The notes: a model not told the origin generated them from the sequence alone. A stretch of DNA of 24,232 bases from Clostridiales bacterium UBA1740 (GCA_002315715.1 DCHY01000044.1:1-24232), one strand, 5' to 3'; positions 6,264 through 14,939 are shown, counted from the stretch's first letter. Program-made: numbers and translations.

Positions 6264-8009
6264 ATGAGTGTCAAGCATCCGAAAAAACCGAATAGCAAAC
6301 GTTTGTCGCCGAGCGATTCTTTTCCGCAGTTAAAAAGACGCAAAAGACGCGTCAAACTCGCCGACGTTCTCGGCTCTACGCCGCTGCGCGTTTACGGTAC
6401 GTTTTTTTTGACCTACGGCGCCTTGACGGTTTTCTCGCAACTGTTTTTATTCTTCTTGAAAACCGAAGTCAACGAAGCCGCCATTTTGAGGCCTTTGATT
6501 TGCGGTTTCGTTTTGGTCGCCTTTTCCATCCCGTTTTTTGTTTCGGGCAAACCGCTTTGGAAAATCGCCATCGACAAGCCGTTTTTCCGGTTCGTCTCGT
6601 TTGATTATTTCTGTCTTCCCCACGGTTCTTTGCACACTTCGAAGGGCATTCCCCTTTTGCTGTCGATTGTCTTCGGCATTCTCTTCTCGGTGTTCGGCTA
6701 TTTCGTATCACCGTTCGTTTCGGTGATGTCCTTGCTTGGCCTTTTGATTTTGTCGTGTGCCGTCACCGCCCCCGAGATGCCGCTGTTTCTCTCGATTCTT
6801 CTCTTCCCCGTCTTTGCCCTGTTTGCCAACGGCAATCACGTGATTTGCGCGTTGCTTCTTTTCTGTTTCTTCGCGTATCTGCGAAAACTTCTGACGGGAC
6901 GACGCAAAGCCGACCTGTCGCTTTACGATCTCGGATTTTTCTTATTCGGCATTTTGGTTCTCGTCGGCGGTTTCGTCACGGGCGGCGACTTCCCCGTTTC
7001 TTCGCTTATGCTCTTCCTCTTCCTTTTGATTTCGCCGCTTATCGGAAACCTTTTGACCAACTCGCGTCTATTGTCCTGCGCTTACGGTTCTTTCGTCGTC
7101 GGCTCGTTTGCCGCTTCGATTTTAACGATTTTGCGCGTGTCTTTCTCGCGCTCGCCCGACTATGAATTTCGTTTTTCCTTTGTAAAAAGTGCCGCCGACG
7201 CCCTGCTTTCCGCCACCGATACGCATTTTTACTCGGTGTATTTGATTTGCTCTATCTTCGCGTCGCTGTATTTCCTTCACGAAAAAACCACGAAGTTTTT
7301 CTTCGGTTGCAATATTACCGCCATGCTGTTGGCTCTTTTCGCCCTCTCGCTTTCGCTCGATATCTTCGTGCTTTTGGCTATCGTAGCGGCGACCTTGTTC
7401 GTTTTCATCGCCCTTGCCCCCGGACGGGCGGCGCTGCTTTGGTTGATTCCCGTTTTGCTTCTTCCCCCTGCCGTTTTGGTATTGCCGCATTTCGTTCCCG
7501 TCCTTGCCGACCGTTTGCAGGGTACGGCGCTCGACTTCGACGTGACGGCGCTTCCCACGCTTCTTCCGCTTTTGAGGGAAACCTTCTTCTTCGGGTTCGG
7601 TCAGGATTCTGCCGCCGACGTGGCGTCCGTTTCGCTTCCGTCCTTATCCCCGGGCAGCGCGTATTTGCCGATGCTGCTGAGTCTCGGCGTTTTGGCAAGC
7701 GGCGTGTTGCTTATCACCCTCTTGATGCGTCCAATCCATATGTTCCGTTTCGATTTGAAATACGGCTCCCAAAACCGCGACTACGCCGCCGTTTGCGCCT
7801 CTGCCGCCACGCTTGCCGTTTTGATTCTCGGTTTGTTCCGCTATCCTTTTTCGCAGTTGTCGGCGTTTTATCCTTTCTTCACCGTTTTTGCCATCGGTTC
7901 GGTTTCGATGACGAATTACGCCAAGGAAGTCAAGGACCGCGCGGAAGCCTCTCGCTTTCAGTCCGAGGCGACCGAGGCAGTGGCAAACGTCTATATCCAA
8001 AAACTTTGA
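6264..8009 (+). CDS. Large polytopic membrane protein, O-antigen ligase-like appearance
   Basis: A 581-aa protein with a basic cytoplasmic N-terminus (LKRRKRRVKL) followed by roughly twelve or more hydrophobic segments. I do not recognise the family. The arrangement, with many helices, one longer soluble loop in the second half (about DRLQGTALDFDVTALPTL) and a short cytoplasmic tail, is reminiscent of O-antigen ligase/polymerase (Wzy/WaaL) membrane proteins, but no diagnostic motif was identified. The start was set at ATG 6264 because GGAAAGGA (6251-6258) lies 5 nt upstream. An in-frame TTG at 6237 would fall inside the inverted repeat and lacks a binding site. No promoter was found between trmD and this gene, so it is probably co-transcribed with rimM-trmD. 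Confidence 0.75.
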   Translation: MSVKHPKKPNSKRLSPSDSFPQLKRRKRRVKLADVLGSTPLRVYGTFFLTYGALTVFSQLFLFFLKTEVNEAAILRPLICGFVLVAFSIPFFVSGKPLWKIAIDKPFFRFVSFDYFCLPHGSLHTSKGIPLLLSIVFGILFSVFGYFVSPFVSVMSLLGLLILSCAVTAPEMPLFLSILLFPVFALFANGNHVICALLLFCFFAYLRKLLTGRRKADLSLYDLGFFLFGILVLVGGFVTGGDFPVSSLMLFLFLLISPLIGNLLTNSRLLSCAYGSFVVGSFAASILTILRVSFSRSPDYEFRFSFVKSAADALLSATDTHFYSVYLICSIFASLYFLHEKTTKFFFGCNITAMLLALFALSLSLDIFVLLAIVAATLFVFIALAPGRAALLWLIPVLLLPPAVLVLPHFVPVLADRLQGTALDFDVTALPTLLPLLRETFFFGFGQDSAADVASVSLPSLSPGSAYLPMLLSLGVLASGVLLITLLMRPIHMFRFDLKYGSQNRDYAAVCASAATLAVLILGLFRYPFSQLSAFYPFFTVFAIGSVSMTNYAKEVKDRAEASRFQSEATEAVANVYIQKL

Positions 8010-8020
8010 TATTCTCATAG

Positions 8021-8057
8021 TTTTTTTCGATAATTCACGAAAAAAAGGGTATTTTCG
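8021..8057 (+). terminator. Weak AT-rich hairpins after the membrane-protein gene
   Basis: TTTTTTTCG (8021-8029) can pair with CGAAAAAAA (8038-8046), and the same CGAAAA can alternatively pair with TTTTCG (8052-8057), followed by a T-rich stretch. The two stems are mutually exclusive. This may act as a weak terminator; the stems are mainly A-T pairs, so confidence is low. Confidence 0.35.
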
Positions 8058-8089
8058 CCTTTATTTTTTCATTTTATTTCAAAAATCTC

Positions 8090-8118
8090 TTGCTTTTTCG
8101 CTTTCTCTTTGCTATACT
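8090..8118 (+). promoter_or_regulatory. Extended -10 promoter for ptsH
   Basis: TTGCTT (8090-8095), a 17-bp spacer and TATACT (8113-8118), with TG at 8110-8111. The predicted start near 8125 places a small hairpin, AGATA/TATCT with a GAT loop (8124-8136), at the very 5' end of the mRNA, just before the ribosome binding site. Confidence 0.8.
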
Positions 8119-8152
8119 GTGGAAGATAGATTATCTCTTAAGGAGCAGTCAT

Positions 8153-8416
8153 ATGGTTTCTCAGAAAGTAACGATTCAAAACAGTGTCGGCCTACACGCC
8201 AGACCTGCTACTTTCTTTATTCAAAAAGCAAATTCCTACCGCAGTTCCATTTGGCTTGAGAAGGACGATTGCCGCGTCAATGCCAAGAGTTTGCTCGGCG
8301 TTCTCTCTCTCGGTATCGTCAAAGGAACGACCGTGACTTTGATTGCCGACGGCGCCGATGAAGCAGCGGCTATCGAAGGACTTGCTGCCTTGATCGACGG
8401 CGGTTGCGCCGAATAA
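8153..8416 (+). CDS. ptsH: Phosphocarrier protein HPr
   Basis: An 87-aa HPr, the usual length, that passes phosphate from enzyme I to the sugar-specific EII components. His15 in VGLHARPA (12-19) is the PEP-dependent phosphorylation site. Ser46 in NAKSLLGV (43-50) is the HPr kinase site of Firmicutes used for CcpA-mediated catabolite control, so this is HPr and not the Crh paralogue, which lacks the histidine. The start is ATG 8153, with AAGGAG at 8140-8145 upstream; an in-frame TTG at 8090 lies in the promoter. It is a single-gene unit with its own promoter and terminator. Enzyme I (ptsI), often downstream of ptsH, is not adjacent. Confidence 0.93.
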   Translation: MVSQKVTIQNSVGLHARPATFFIQKANSYRSSIWLEKDDCRVNAKSLLGVLSLGIVKGTTVTLIADGADEAAAIEGLAALIDGGCAE

Positions 8417-8440
8417 ATGACATCTTCGCCTCAATAAGGC

Positions 8441-8490
8441 AAAATCCGTAGGAGCCCTCGTCTGAGGTTTGGATCCTACGGATTTTTGTT
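8441..8490 (+). terminator. Terminator of ptsH with a second small hairpin in its loop
   Basis: AAAATCCGTAGGA (8441-8453) pairs perfectly with TCCTACGGATTTT (8474-8486), 13 bp, followed by TTGTTT. The 20-nt loop itself contains CCTC (8456-8459) and GAGG (8464-8467), which can form an inner stem. Confidence 0.88.
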
Positions 8491-8517
8491 TCCGACGAAA
8501 AGAAAAGGAGAACGTCC

Positions 8518-10341
8518 GTGAACGAGTATATTTTGCGACTGCGCGACAAAGCCAACTCGCTGCCCGAAGTACCGGGCGTTTACCTCATGAAGAACGCCGA
8601 CGGCAAAATCATCTACGTCGGCAAATCCAAGAAACTCAAAAACCGCGTGACGGACTATTTTGACAGTTCCCCGAAATCCGTCAAGACGCTGAAGATGGTT
8701 TCCAACGTTTTCGATTTCGACTACATCGTCTGCGATACCGAAATCGAGGCTTTGACGCTCGAAAACGTCCTCATCAAGCGCCACACCCCGAAATACAACA
8801 TCAAACTCAAAGACGCCAAGTCGTATCCCTATATCAAAGTGACAAACGAAGCCTATCCGCGGCTTATCGTCACCCGTGAGAGAAAGGCCGACAAAGGACA
8901 CTATTTCGGTCCCTATCCCGGCACGGCGCAGGCGTACGGTGCGCTTGAAACCGTCCGCAAAATCTTCAAGATTCCCACTTGCAAAAGGCAGTTCCCCCGC
9001 GATATCGGCAAGGAACGCCCCTGCCTCTACTTGGCGATGGGACGTTGCGTCGGCATTTGCACGGGCGGCGTTGACCCCGAGGAATACCGCGCCCTCGTCA
9101 AGAGTGCGGAGGAAGTGTTATCGGGACACATCGGCTCTGCCGTAGCACAGCTTGAAGCCGAAATGATTGAGGCCGCCGAGGCGATGGAATTTGAAAGAGC
9201 CGCCGCCAAGCGCGACAGCATCGCGGCACTGCGCGGTCTTCTCGAAAAGCAAAAAGTGGCAAGCGACGTCAAAATCAACCGCGACGTGTTCGGTCTTTTC
9301 CTATCGGACGGGGTCGGGGTGCTCTCGCTCCTTTCGGTGCGCGACGGCGCCGTGGTTTCCAAAAAAGAATTTATCCTCTCGGGCGCCGAACTCACCGAAA
9401 ATGAAGACGCCCTTTCGCTCATTGCGGATTATTACGACGGCGGCGTGCCGATTCCGAAGGAAATCATCCTCGACTTTTCTTTGACCGAGGAGGATACCGA
9501 ACTTCTCTCGGAGTATCTGTCGCTTTGCGGCAATCACAAAGTGACCGTCAAAACGCCGGAGCGTGGCGAAGGACGCAAACTCTGCGATTTGGCACTGGAA
9601 AACGCCAAGGAAGCGGCAAGACAGTACCGTTTGACCGACGAGAGGGAAAACAAAAGCCTTTTGCGCTTGCAGACGCTGCTCGGTCTTTCGGAACTGCCGA
9701 GGCGCATAGAGGCCTACGATATTTCCAACATCGGCAACGAGGCCATCACGGCGTCGATGGTGGTGTCGGTAAACGGCAAACTGCAAAAATCCGACTACCG
9801 CCTTTTCACCGTCAAAACGACAAACGGTGCCGACGACTACGGCTCCATGCGTGAAATCCTGACGCGAAGACTGTCACACGTCGGGGACGGTTCGCCCTCT
9901 CTCGGCGATGCGCCGGGGTTGATTCTTCTCGACGGCGGTGCCACCCACGTCGGCGTCGGCAAAGCGGTGCTCGCGTCGCTCGACATGGACATTCCGATCT
10001 TTGGCATGGTCAAAGACGACTTTCACAAAACCCGCGCCATCACCGACGGAGAACACGATATTTCCATTGCACAAGAGACGCTTGTCTACAACTTTGTTTA
10101 CATTTTACAGGAAGAAGCGCACCGTTTTGCCGTCAAGAATTCGCAAGGCAGTAAGACGAAGACGCTGACGCACTCGACGCTCGAACGCATCGAAGGCATC
10201 GGTCCTGCCAAGGCGCGCAAAATTCTCAAAGCCATGCCGCTCGGCGACGTCAAACGCGCCGACGTGCAGGCTCTCAAAAACGTGCCCGGCATTTCACAGA
10301 CGGACGCAGAAAACATTTATCACTGTTTTCACAAAGGATAA
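8518..10341 (+). CDS. uvrC: Excinuclease ABC subunit UvrC
   Basis: A 607-aa nuclease of nucleotide excision repair that makes both incisions in the UvrB-DNA complex. The N-terminal GIY-YIG domain is recognisable (VPGVYLM from 18 and IIYVGKSK from 31) and makes the 3' cut. A cysteine-containing segment (CKRQFPRD, RPCLYLAMGRCVGIC) follows, then the UVR helical hairpin that contacts UvrB (about 205-240). The RNase H-like endonuclease domain has Asp401 (AYDISN), Asp472 (LLDGG) and His535 (EEAHRFA), consistent with the catalytic triad for the 5' cut. The C-terminal double helix-hairpin-helix contains IEGIGPAKARKIL. The GTG start is supported by AAGGAG at 8505-8510. It heads the uvrC-rsmD-coaD cluster, with a 3-nt gap to rsmD. 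Confidence 0.96.
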   Translation: MNEYILRLRDKANSLPEVPGVYLMKNADGKIIYVGKSKKLKNRVTDYFDSSPKSVKTLKMVSNVFDFDYIVCDTEIEALTLENVLIKRHTPKYNIKLKDAKSYPYIKVTNEAYPRLIVTRERKADKGHYFGPYPGTAQAYGALETVRKIFKIPTCKRQFPRDIGKERPCLYLAMGRCVGICTGGVDPEEYRALVKSAEEVLSGHIGSAVAQLEAEMIEAAEAMEFERAAAKRDSIAALRGLLEKQKVASDVKINRDVFGLFLSDGVGVLSLLSVRDGAVVSKKEFILSGAELTENEDALSLIADYYDGGVPIPKEIILDFSLTEEDTELLSEYLSLCGNHKVTVKTPERGEGRKLCDLALENAKEAARQYRLTDERENKSLLRLQTLLGLSELPRRIEAYDISNIGNEAITASMVVSVNGKLQKSDYRLFTVKTTNGADDYGSMREILTRRLSHVGDGSPSLGDAPGLILLDGGATHVGVGKAVLASLDMDIPIFGMVKDDFHKTRAITDGEHDISIAQETLVYNFVYILQEEAHRFAVKNSQGSKTKTLTHSTLERIEGIGPAKARKILKAMPLGDVKRADVQALKNVPGISQTDAENIYHCFHKG

Positions 10342-10344
10342 CGT

Positions 10345-10920
10345 ATGAAAATCATCACGGGAACTGCCAAAGGAAAAACGCTCCTCACGCTTGAAGGCGA
10401 AGCCACGCGGCCGACCTCCGAGCGCATCAAAGAGGCGATTTTCTCCTCCATACAATTCGATATCGAAAACCGCGTGGTGCTGGACTTGTTCGGCGGTTGC
10501 GGACAACTCGGACTCGAGGCGCTCTCCCGCGGGGCTGCCTCCTGTATGTTCGTGGATGCCGCGCAAGACGCCATGGCCATCATCAAAAAAAACGCCGAGA
10601 AGACGGGCTTCTTCGGACAGTCGCGCTTTCTCGTATCCGACTACCGCAACTATATTCGCAAAGCGGCGGGGGACTACCGCTTTGACCTCGTCTTTCTCGA
10701 CCCGCCTTACGCCATGTCCTGTTGCGTTGACGCGCTGTCGCGCTTGGTGAAAGCCGATATGCTTTTGCCGGGGGCGCTCGTCGTCATGGAAAGCGGCACC
10801 GAAGACACCGATCTATCGAAAACCCCTCTCAAAACCCTATTTGAAGTGCGGAAATCCCAAAGATACGGCAAAAAAACGGCAGTGGATATTCTGCTTTTCA
10901 AGGGAGGAACTCTCACATGA
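10345..10920 (+). CDS. rsmD: 16S rRNA (guanine-966-N2)-methyltransferase RsmD
   Basis: A 191-aa SAM-dependent Rossmann-fold methyltransferase, the usual length for RsmD, which modifies G966 of 16S rRNA. The N-terminal KIITGTAKGKTL and RPTSERIKEAIFSSI (22-36) are family hallmarks. The SAM-binding motif is VLDLFGGCGQLGLEALSRGA (45-64), where the usual GSGALG reads GCGQLG. The catalytic motif DPPY is at 119-122. The ribosome binding site (AAAGG) lies inside the end of uvrC. The gene ends in a 4-bp ATGA overlap with coaD, the common rsmD-coaD pairing in Firmicutes. Confidence 0.94.
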   Translation: MKIITGTAKGKTLLTLEGEATRPTSERIKEAIFSSIQFDIENRVVLDLFGGCGQLGLEALSRGAASCMFVDAAQDAMAIIKKNAEKTGFFGQSRFLVSDYRNYIRKAAGDYRFDLVFLDPPYAMSCCVDALSRLVKADMLLPGALVVMESGTEDTDLSKTPLKTLFEVRKSQRYGKKTAVDILLFKGGTLT

Positions 10921-11381
10921 AAGTGATTCTTCCCGGGTCATACGACCCCGTGACACTCGGGCATCTTGACATCATCCGCCGGGCATCCGAACAATACGAC
11001 GAGGTGTTCGTCGTCATCTTCAAAAACCCCGACAAGACCTGTCATTTTTCCACCGAGGACCGGGTGCGCATGCTGCTGTTGGCGACGGAGGCGTTTGACA
11101 ACGTTTTGGTGAGCGAATCCGACGGTCTCGTTATCGATTATATGAGAGAACACGGCATCGACAAAATCGTCAAGGGCTACCGAAACGAAAAAGATCTTAC
11201 CTACGAAAAAGTGCAAGCGGACTATAATCTTTCCCACGGCGGATACGAGACGGAATACCTCAAAAGCGACGACCGCTTTGCCGGTATCAGCTCGACCTTG
11301 GCGCGGGAAAAACTCGATAGGGGCGAAAGTCTCGCGGGCATTTTACCCCCCGCGGTCGTTTCTTATATAAAAAATCATTGA
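10917..11381 (+). CDS. coaD: Phosphopantetheine adenylyltransferase CoaD
   Basis: A 154-aa nucleotidyltransferase for the penultimate step of CoA synthesis, transferring AMP from ATP to 4'-phosphopantetheine. The N-terminal PGSYDPVTLGHLDII contains the TxGH nucleotidyl-transfer motif (LGH at 14-16). ISSTLARE (about 122-129) corresponds to the ISSSxVRE motif, and LPPAVVSYI is a normal ending. Some positions are divergent: the common IVRGLR reads IVKGYR, and the usual segment just before the ISSS motif, often (E)YSF, reads DRFAG. The length is slightly short but within range. It overlaps rsmD by 4 bp, and its stop codon shares bases with the -35 box of the pheS promoter. Confidence 0.92.
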   Translation: MKVILPGSYDPVTLGHLDIIRRASEQYDEVFVVIFKNPDKTCHFSTEDRVRMLLLATEAFDNVLVSESDGLVIDYMREHGIDKIVKGYRNEKDLTYEKVQADYNLSHGGYETEYLKSDDRFAGISSTLAREKLDRGESLAGILPPAVVSYIKNH

Positions 11382-11406
11382 CAAAAACTTCGCACACGCG
11401 TATAAT
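11378..11406 (+). promoter_or_regulatory. Consensus sigma-A promoter for pheST
   Basis: TTGACA (11378-11383) and TATAAT (11401-11406) are perfect matches with a 17-bp spacer. The -35 box overlaps the coaD stop codon (11379-11381). The leader is only about 33 nt, too short for the T-box that controls pheST in many Firmicutes. Confidence 0.92.
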
Positions 11407-11445
11407 ATTGTATTATTTATATGCCACCGTAAAGGATAGGACAAA

Positions 11446-12468
11446 ATGAAAGAAAAAATCGAAGCATTGAAACTGCGGTTTGAAGAAGAACTGAAAACCG
11501 CCGCGACCGAAGAAGCCATTGAGGCTCTGCGTATCGCATTTCTCGGCAAAAAAGGTGCCGTCGCCGAACTGATGACGGGACTGCGCGACGTAGCGGACAA
11601 GCGTGAAGCGGGTCAGCTCATCAACGAGTTTAAGACCGCCGTTGAAACCGAACTCTCCGCCGCTGCCGCCGCCCTCAAGGAAGCCGCTCTCAAAGCGGAA
11701 ATCCGCAGTGCCAAAAAACTCAACCCCTCTCTGCTTGCCAAACGCGAATTCGGCTCTTACCACCCGATTACGCTTGCCACCCGTGAGGTTGAAGAGGTCT
11801 TTGCCGGCATGGGCTTTACCGTCGAGGATTACGCCGAAGTCGTGGACGACTACGAGTGCTTCGAGGCTCTCAATATTCCGAAGCATCACCCGGCACGCGA
11901 TATGCAGGACACCTACTATCTCGAAAACGGTCAGCTTCTCAAGACGCAGACCTCTGCCGCGCAGAACGCCATCATGAAGAAGTACGGCGCGCCTCTTCGT
12001 GCGATTTTCCCCGGCCGCTGCTTCCGCAACGAGTCGACCGATGCCTGCCACGAAAACACCTTCTTCCAGATGGAAGGCATGATGATCGACGAGAATATCT
12101 CGATTTCCAACCTCATTTACTTTATGAAGACGATGCTCTCCGAAGTTTTCAAGCGCGATATCAAAGTCCGCCTTCGTCCCGGTTTCTTCCCGTTTGTCGA
12201 ACCCGGCTTTGAACTCGACATCAACTGCCTCATTTGCGGCGGTGTCGGCTGTCCTTCCTGCAAAAACTCCGGCTGGCTCGAACTTTGCCCCTGCGGCATG
12301 ATTCACCCGAACGTCCTCAAAGCCGGCGGCATTGATACCGAGAAGTACACGGGCTTTGCCTTCGGTCTCGGTCTTACCCGTCTTGCCATGATGAAATACG
12401 GTGTCAAAGACATCCGCGATTTCAACAGCGGCAACCTCAAATCCCTTTCGCAATTCGAATCACTGTAA
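11446..12468 (+). CDS. pheS: Phenylalanyl-tRNA synthetase alpha subunit
   Basis: A 340-aa catalytic subunit of the alpha2-beta2 phenylalanyl-tRNA synthetase. The N-terminal coiled-coil arm that contacts tRNA covers about residues 1-90. The class II catalytic core then shows HPITLATREVEEVFAGMGF, LLKTQTSAAQ, motif 2 around FRNESTDACHENTFFQMEG and motif 3 GLGLTRLAMMKYGV near the end. The Cys-rich CGGVGCPSC segment followed by GWLELCPCGMIHPNVL is a known clostridial variation of the usual GWLEILGxGMVHPxVL. The ribosome binding site is AAAGGATAGG upstream of ATG 11446. The stop overlaps the pheT ribosome binding site, so the subunits are made in a coupled manner. Confidence 0.96.
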   Translation: MKEKIEALKLRFEEELKTAATEEAIEALRIAFLGKKGAVAELMTGLRDVADKREAGQLINEFKTAVETELSAAAAALKEAALKAEIRSAKKLNPSLLAKREFGSYHPITLATREVEEVFAGMGFTVEDYAEVVDDYECFEALNIPKHHPARDMQDTYYLENGQLLKTQTSAAQNAIMKKYGAPLRAIFPGRCFRNESTDACHENTFFQMEGMMIDENISISNLIYFMKTMLSEVFKRDIKVRLRPGFFPFVEPGFELDINCLICGGVGCPSCKNSGWLELCPCGMIHPNVLKAGGIDTEKYTGFAFGLGLTRLAMMKYGVKDIRDFNSGNLKSLSQFESL

Positions 12469-12480
12469 GGAGGCGGCAGA

Positions 12481-14856
12481 ATGTTTCTTTCTATGAACTG
12501 GATCGGAGATTATGTCGATTTCTCCGGACTTGATAAAAAACAACTCATCAAAAACTTCACCCTTTCCACCGCGGAAGTGGAAGACATTTACGTAAAAGGC
12601 GAAGACACCTATGGCGTTATCGTCGCCGAAATCGCTTCGGTCGAAACGCATCCGAATTCCAAAAAACTTCACCTTCTCAAAGTCAACAACGGCAAAGAAC
12701 TCGTTGACGTCGTCTGCGGTGCTCCCAACGTCAGAGTCGGTATGCACGTGGCGTTCGCCACCGAAGGCGGATGCGTCGGCGGTCATCCCATCAACACCGC
12801 AACGGTCGCCGGTTTCGTTTCCCACGGTATGTGCTGTTCCAAAGCCGAACTCGGCATCAGCGACGACAACTCCGGCCTTTTCGAGATTACCGACGATATT
12901 CCGCTCGGCACCGATATCAAAACGGTGTACGATATGGACGATATCATCTTTGAAGTGGATAACAAATCCCTCACCAACCGTCCCGACCTTTGGGGTCACT
13001 ACGGTATTGCCCGTGAGTTTGCCACCATCACCAAGCGTCCTTTGAAGCCCTTGACGCTTGCCGACCTCACGAAATACGACGCCCTTCCCGAAGTGGGCGT
13101 CAACGTCAAGGCAACCGACCTCGTTTACCGCTATACCGCACTCAAAGTGCAGAACATTCAAAGAAAAGAGAGTCCTGTCAATATGCAGATTCGTCTTTTC
13201 TACTGCGGCAGCCGTCCCATCAATTTCCTTGCCGACCTCACCAACTACGTGATGATGGAACTCGGTCAGCCGATGCACGCTTTTGACAACCGCAAGGTGG
13301 ACAAAATCGAAGTGCAGACGTTCCCCGAAGAATTCACTTTCAAAACCCTTGACGGCACAGACCGCAAGATTGACGACAAGATGCTGATGATCACCTCGGG
13401 TAACGTTCCCGTTGCCATCGCCGGCGTCATGGGCGGCGACGCCTCCAAGATTGAAGACGACACCGACAGCCTGCTGCTGGAAAGTGCCACCTTCGACGGC
13501 GTTTCGGTCAGAAAGACGACGACGAGACTCGGTCTTCGCACCGACGCGTCGATGCGTTACGAAAAGATGCTCGACCCCGAGCTTTGCAAGACCGCGACGG
13601 CGCGCCTTCTCGCTATTCTTCTTCAAAACGACAAGGACGTCAAGGTCGTATCCAAGTTTACGGATGCGTACGTGCGTCACTATGAAACCGTCGTCATCGA
13701 CTTTGACAAGAAGTTCGTTGACCGCTATACCGGCATTGATATCACCTCCGACGCCATCGAGGACACCCTCACCCGTCTCGGCTTCGGCGTGGAAAGAAAC
13801 GGCGACGCGTTCCGCGTAACGGTTCCCTCCTTCCGTGCCACCAAGGACGTCACCATCAAAGCCGACATCATCGAAGAAATCACCCGTATTTACGGCTACG
13901 ATAACTTTGAGATTTCCACGTCTCTCGGCGCTCTGCATCCCGTTTTGAAAGAGAAAGAGCAGTCCGAAGAGGGCCGCATGAAGGATATCCTCGTCAAGAG
14001 TTACCGTATGCACGAAGTGCATTCTTACATTTGGTCGGACACCGCCAAGAACCGCGAACTCGGCATTGAAACGCCCGAGAACGTGCGCATCATCAACGCG
14101 CAGACGCCGGAGCATCAATACCTGCGTGTTTCCATGATTCCGACTTTGCTTTCCTTCGTGAAAGAGAATAAATCCTACGCCGATGCGTACGGCCTTTTCG
14201 AAGTCGGTCACACCGTCGAAGGTCTCAAAGAAAACGGCTACTGCCTCGAGAAGAAGAAACTCGGCGCCGTCTTCTTTGCCCGCCGCGAAAGTGCCGACGT
14301 GCTCTTTATGAAAGCGCGCGACGCCGTGCTCGAAATCGTCGGGGACATTCTCCATAAGGACGTGACTTTTGAACGTACCGACGCTGCTTTTGACTTTGAA
14401 CATCCGGCAAACGCCTTCTCTATCGTCGTGGACGGCAACGCCATCGGACGTCTTTCGATGCCCTATCCTACCGTCCAAAACGCCATCGACAAGAAAGCCG
14501 CTATCGCTTTCTTTGAGATTTCGCTTCCCGCTTTCTCGGCACTTGCCGTATCCCCGAAAAAATACAAAGAACCCTCGAAGTTCCCGGCTATCGATATCGA
14601 CCTCACCTTTAACGCCCTTGACCTATCCGCCGTTCGTTTCGACGACGTTGTCAAAACGGCGAAAGCGGCAGCCGGCGAGGTGCTCTCCGACGTGAAGATG
14701 CAGGACATTTACGAAGGCGAAGGCGCCACCGCCCTCACCGTCCGTTTCTCCTTTATCTCTGCCGAGCGTACCCTCTCGAAACAAGAGTTGACACCGGCAA
14801 CGGACGCCATCATTGCGGCGCTTTCCGCGCAAGGATTGGTCTTCAAAGTAAATTGA
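12481..14856 (+). CDS. pheT: Phenylalanyl-tRNA synthetase beta subunit
   Basis: A 791-aa beta subunit, the usual length. In order it shows the B1 core (MFLSMNWIGDYVDFS), the EMAP/OB-fold tRNA-binding domain (about 40-150, with AEIASVETHPNSKKLHLLKV and VVCGAPNVR), the B3/B4 editing domain that hydrolyses Tyr-tRNA(Phe) (about 200-380, with GQPMHAFDNRKV and ITSGNVPVAIAGVMGG), the B5 DNA-binding-like domain, a catalytic-like core, and the C-terminal anticodon-binding ferredoxin-like domain ending in ALSAQGLVFKVN. AAGGAGG at 12467-12473 is an excellent binding site and overlaps the pheS stop. A hairpin at 14883-14911 closes the operon. Confidence 0.96.
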   Translation: MFLSMNWIGDYVDFSGLDKKQLIKNFTLSTAEVEDIYVKGEDTYGVIVAEIASVETHPNSKKLHLLKVNNGKELVDVVCGAPNVRVGMHVAFATEGGCVGGHPINTATVAGFVSHGMCCSKAELGISDDNSGLFEITDDIPLGTDIKTVYDMDDIIFEVDNKSLTNRPDLWGHYGIAREFATITKRPLKPLTLADLTKYDALPEVGVNVKATDLVYRYTALKVQNIQRKESPVNMQIRLFYCGSRPINFLADLTNYVMMELGQPMHAFDNRKVDKIEVQTFPEEFTFKTLDGTDRKIDDKMLMITSGNVPVAIAGVMGGDASKIEDDTDSLLLESATFDGVSVRKTTTRLGLRTDASMRYEKMLDPELCKTATARLLAILLQNDKDVKVVSKFTDAYVRHYETVVIDFDKKFVDRYTGIDITSDAIEDTLTRLGFGVERNGDAFRVTVPSFRATKDVTIKADIIEEITRIYGYDNFEISTSLGALHPVLKEKEQSEEGRMKDILVKSYRMHEVHSYIWSDTAKNRELGIETPENVRIINAQTPEHQYLRVSMIPTLLSFVKENKSYADAYGLFEVGHTVEGLKENGYCLEKKKLGAVFFARRESADVLFMKARDAVLEIVGDILHKDVTFERTDAAFDFEHPANAFSIVVDGNAIGRLSMPYPTVQNAIDKKAAIAFFEISLPAFSALAVSPKKYKEPSKFPAIDIDLTFNALDLSAVRFDDVVKTAKAAAGEVLSDVKMQDIYEGEGATALTVRFSFISAERTLSKQELTPATDAIIAALSAQGLVFKVN

Positions 14857-14882
14857 CGTTTACATTTTGATATCATTTTGAG

Positions 14883-14920
14883 TAAATCCTCTGTTTCTGA
14901 CAGGGGATTTATTCTGTTTT
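14883..14920 (+). terminator. Terminator of pheST
   Basis: TAAATCCTCTGT (14883-14894) pairs with ACAGGGGATTTA (14900-14911), 12 bp with one wobble, around a 5-nt loop. A moderate T-tract (TTCTGTTTT) follows. The next gene begins only about 20 nt later, so some readthrough may supply its transcript; no convincing separate promoter was found. Confidence 0.75.
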
Positions 14921-14939
14921 CCAAGAAAAGAGGCAAACC

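Noticed and set aside
11413..11445. T-box riboswitch for pheST
   Set aside because: The leader is only about 33 nt, far too short, and none of the T-box features is seen upstream within coaD.
11413..12453. 346-codon open frame antisense to pheS
   Set aside because: Covers the whole of pheS on the other strand; no family signal and no initiation site.
12460..14478. 672-codon open frame antisense to pheT
   Set aside because: Same reasoning: a shadow of the pheT codon pattern, spanning the pheS-pheT junction on the wrong strand.
14853..14888. Possible promoter (TTGACG or TTTACA with weak -10) before the ABC transporter
   Set aside because: Spacers are 12 or 18 bp and the -10 candidates (TATCAT, TAAATC) are poor; the second overlaps the pheT terminator stem.
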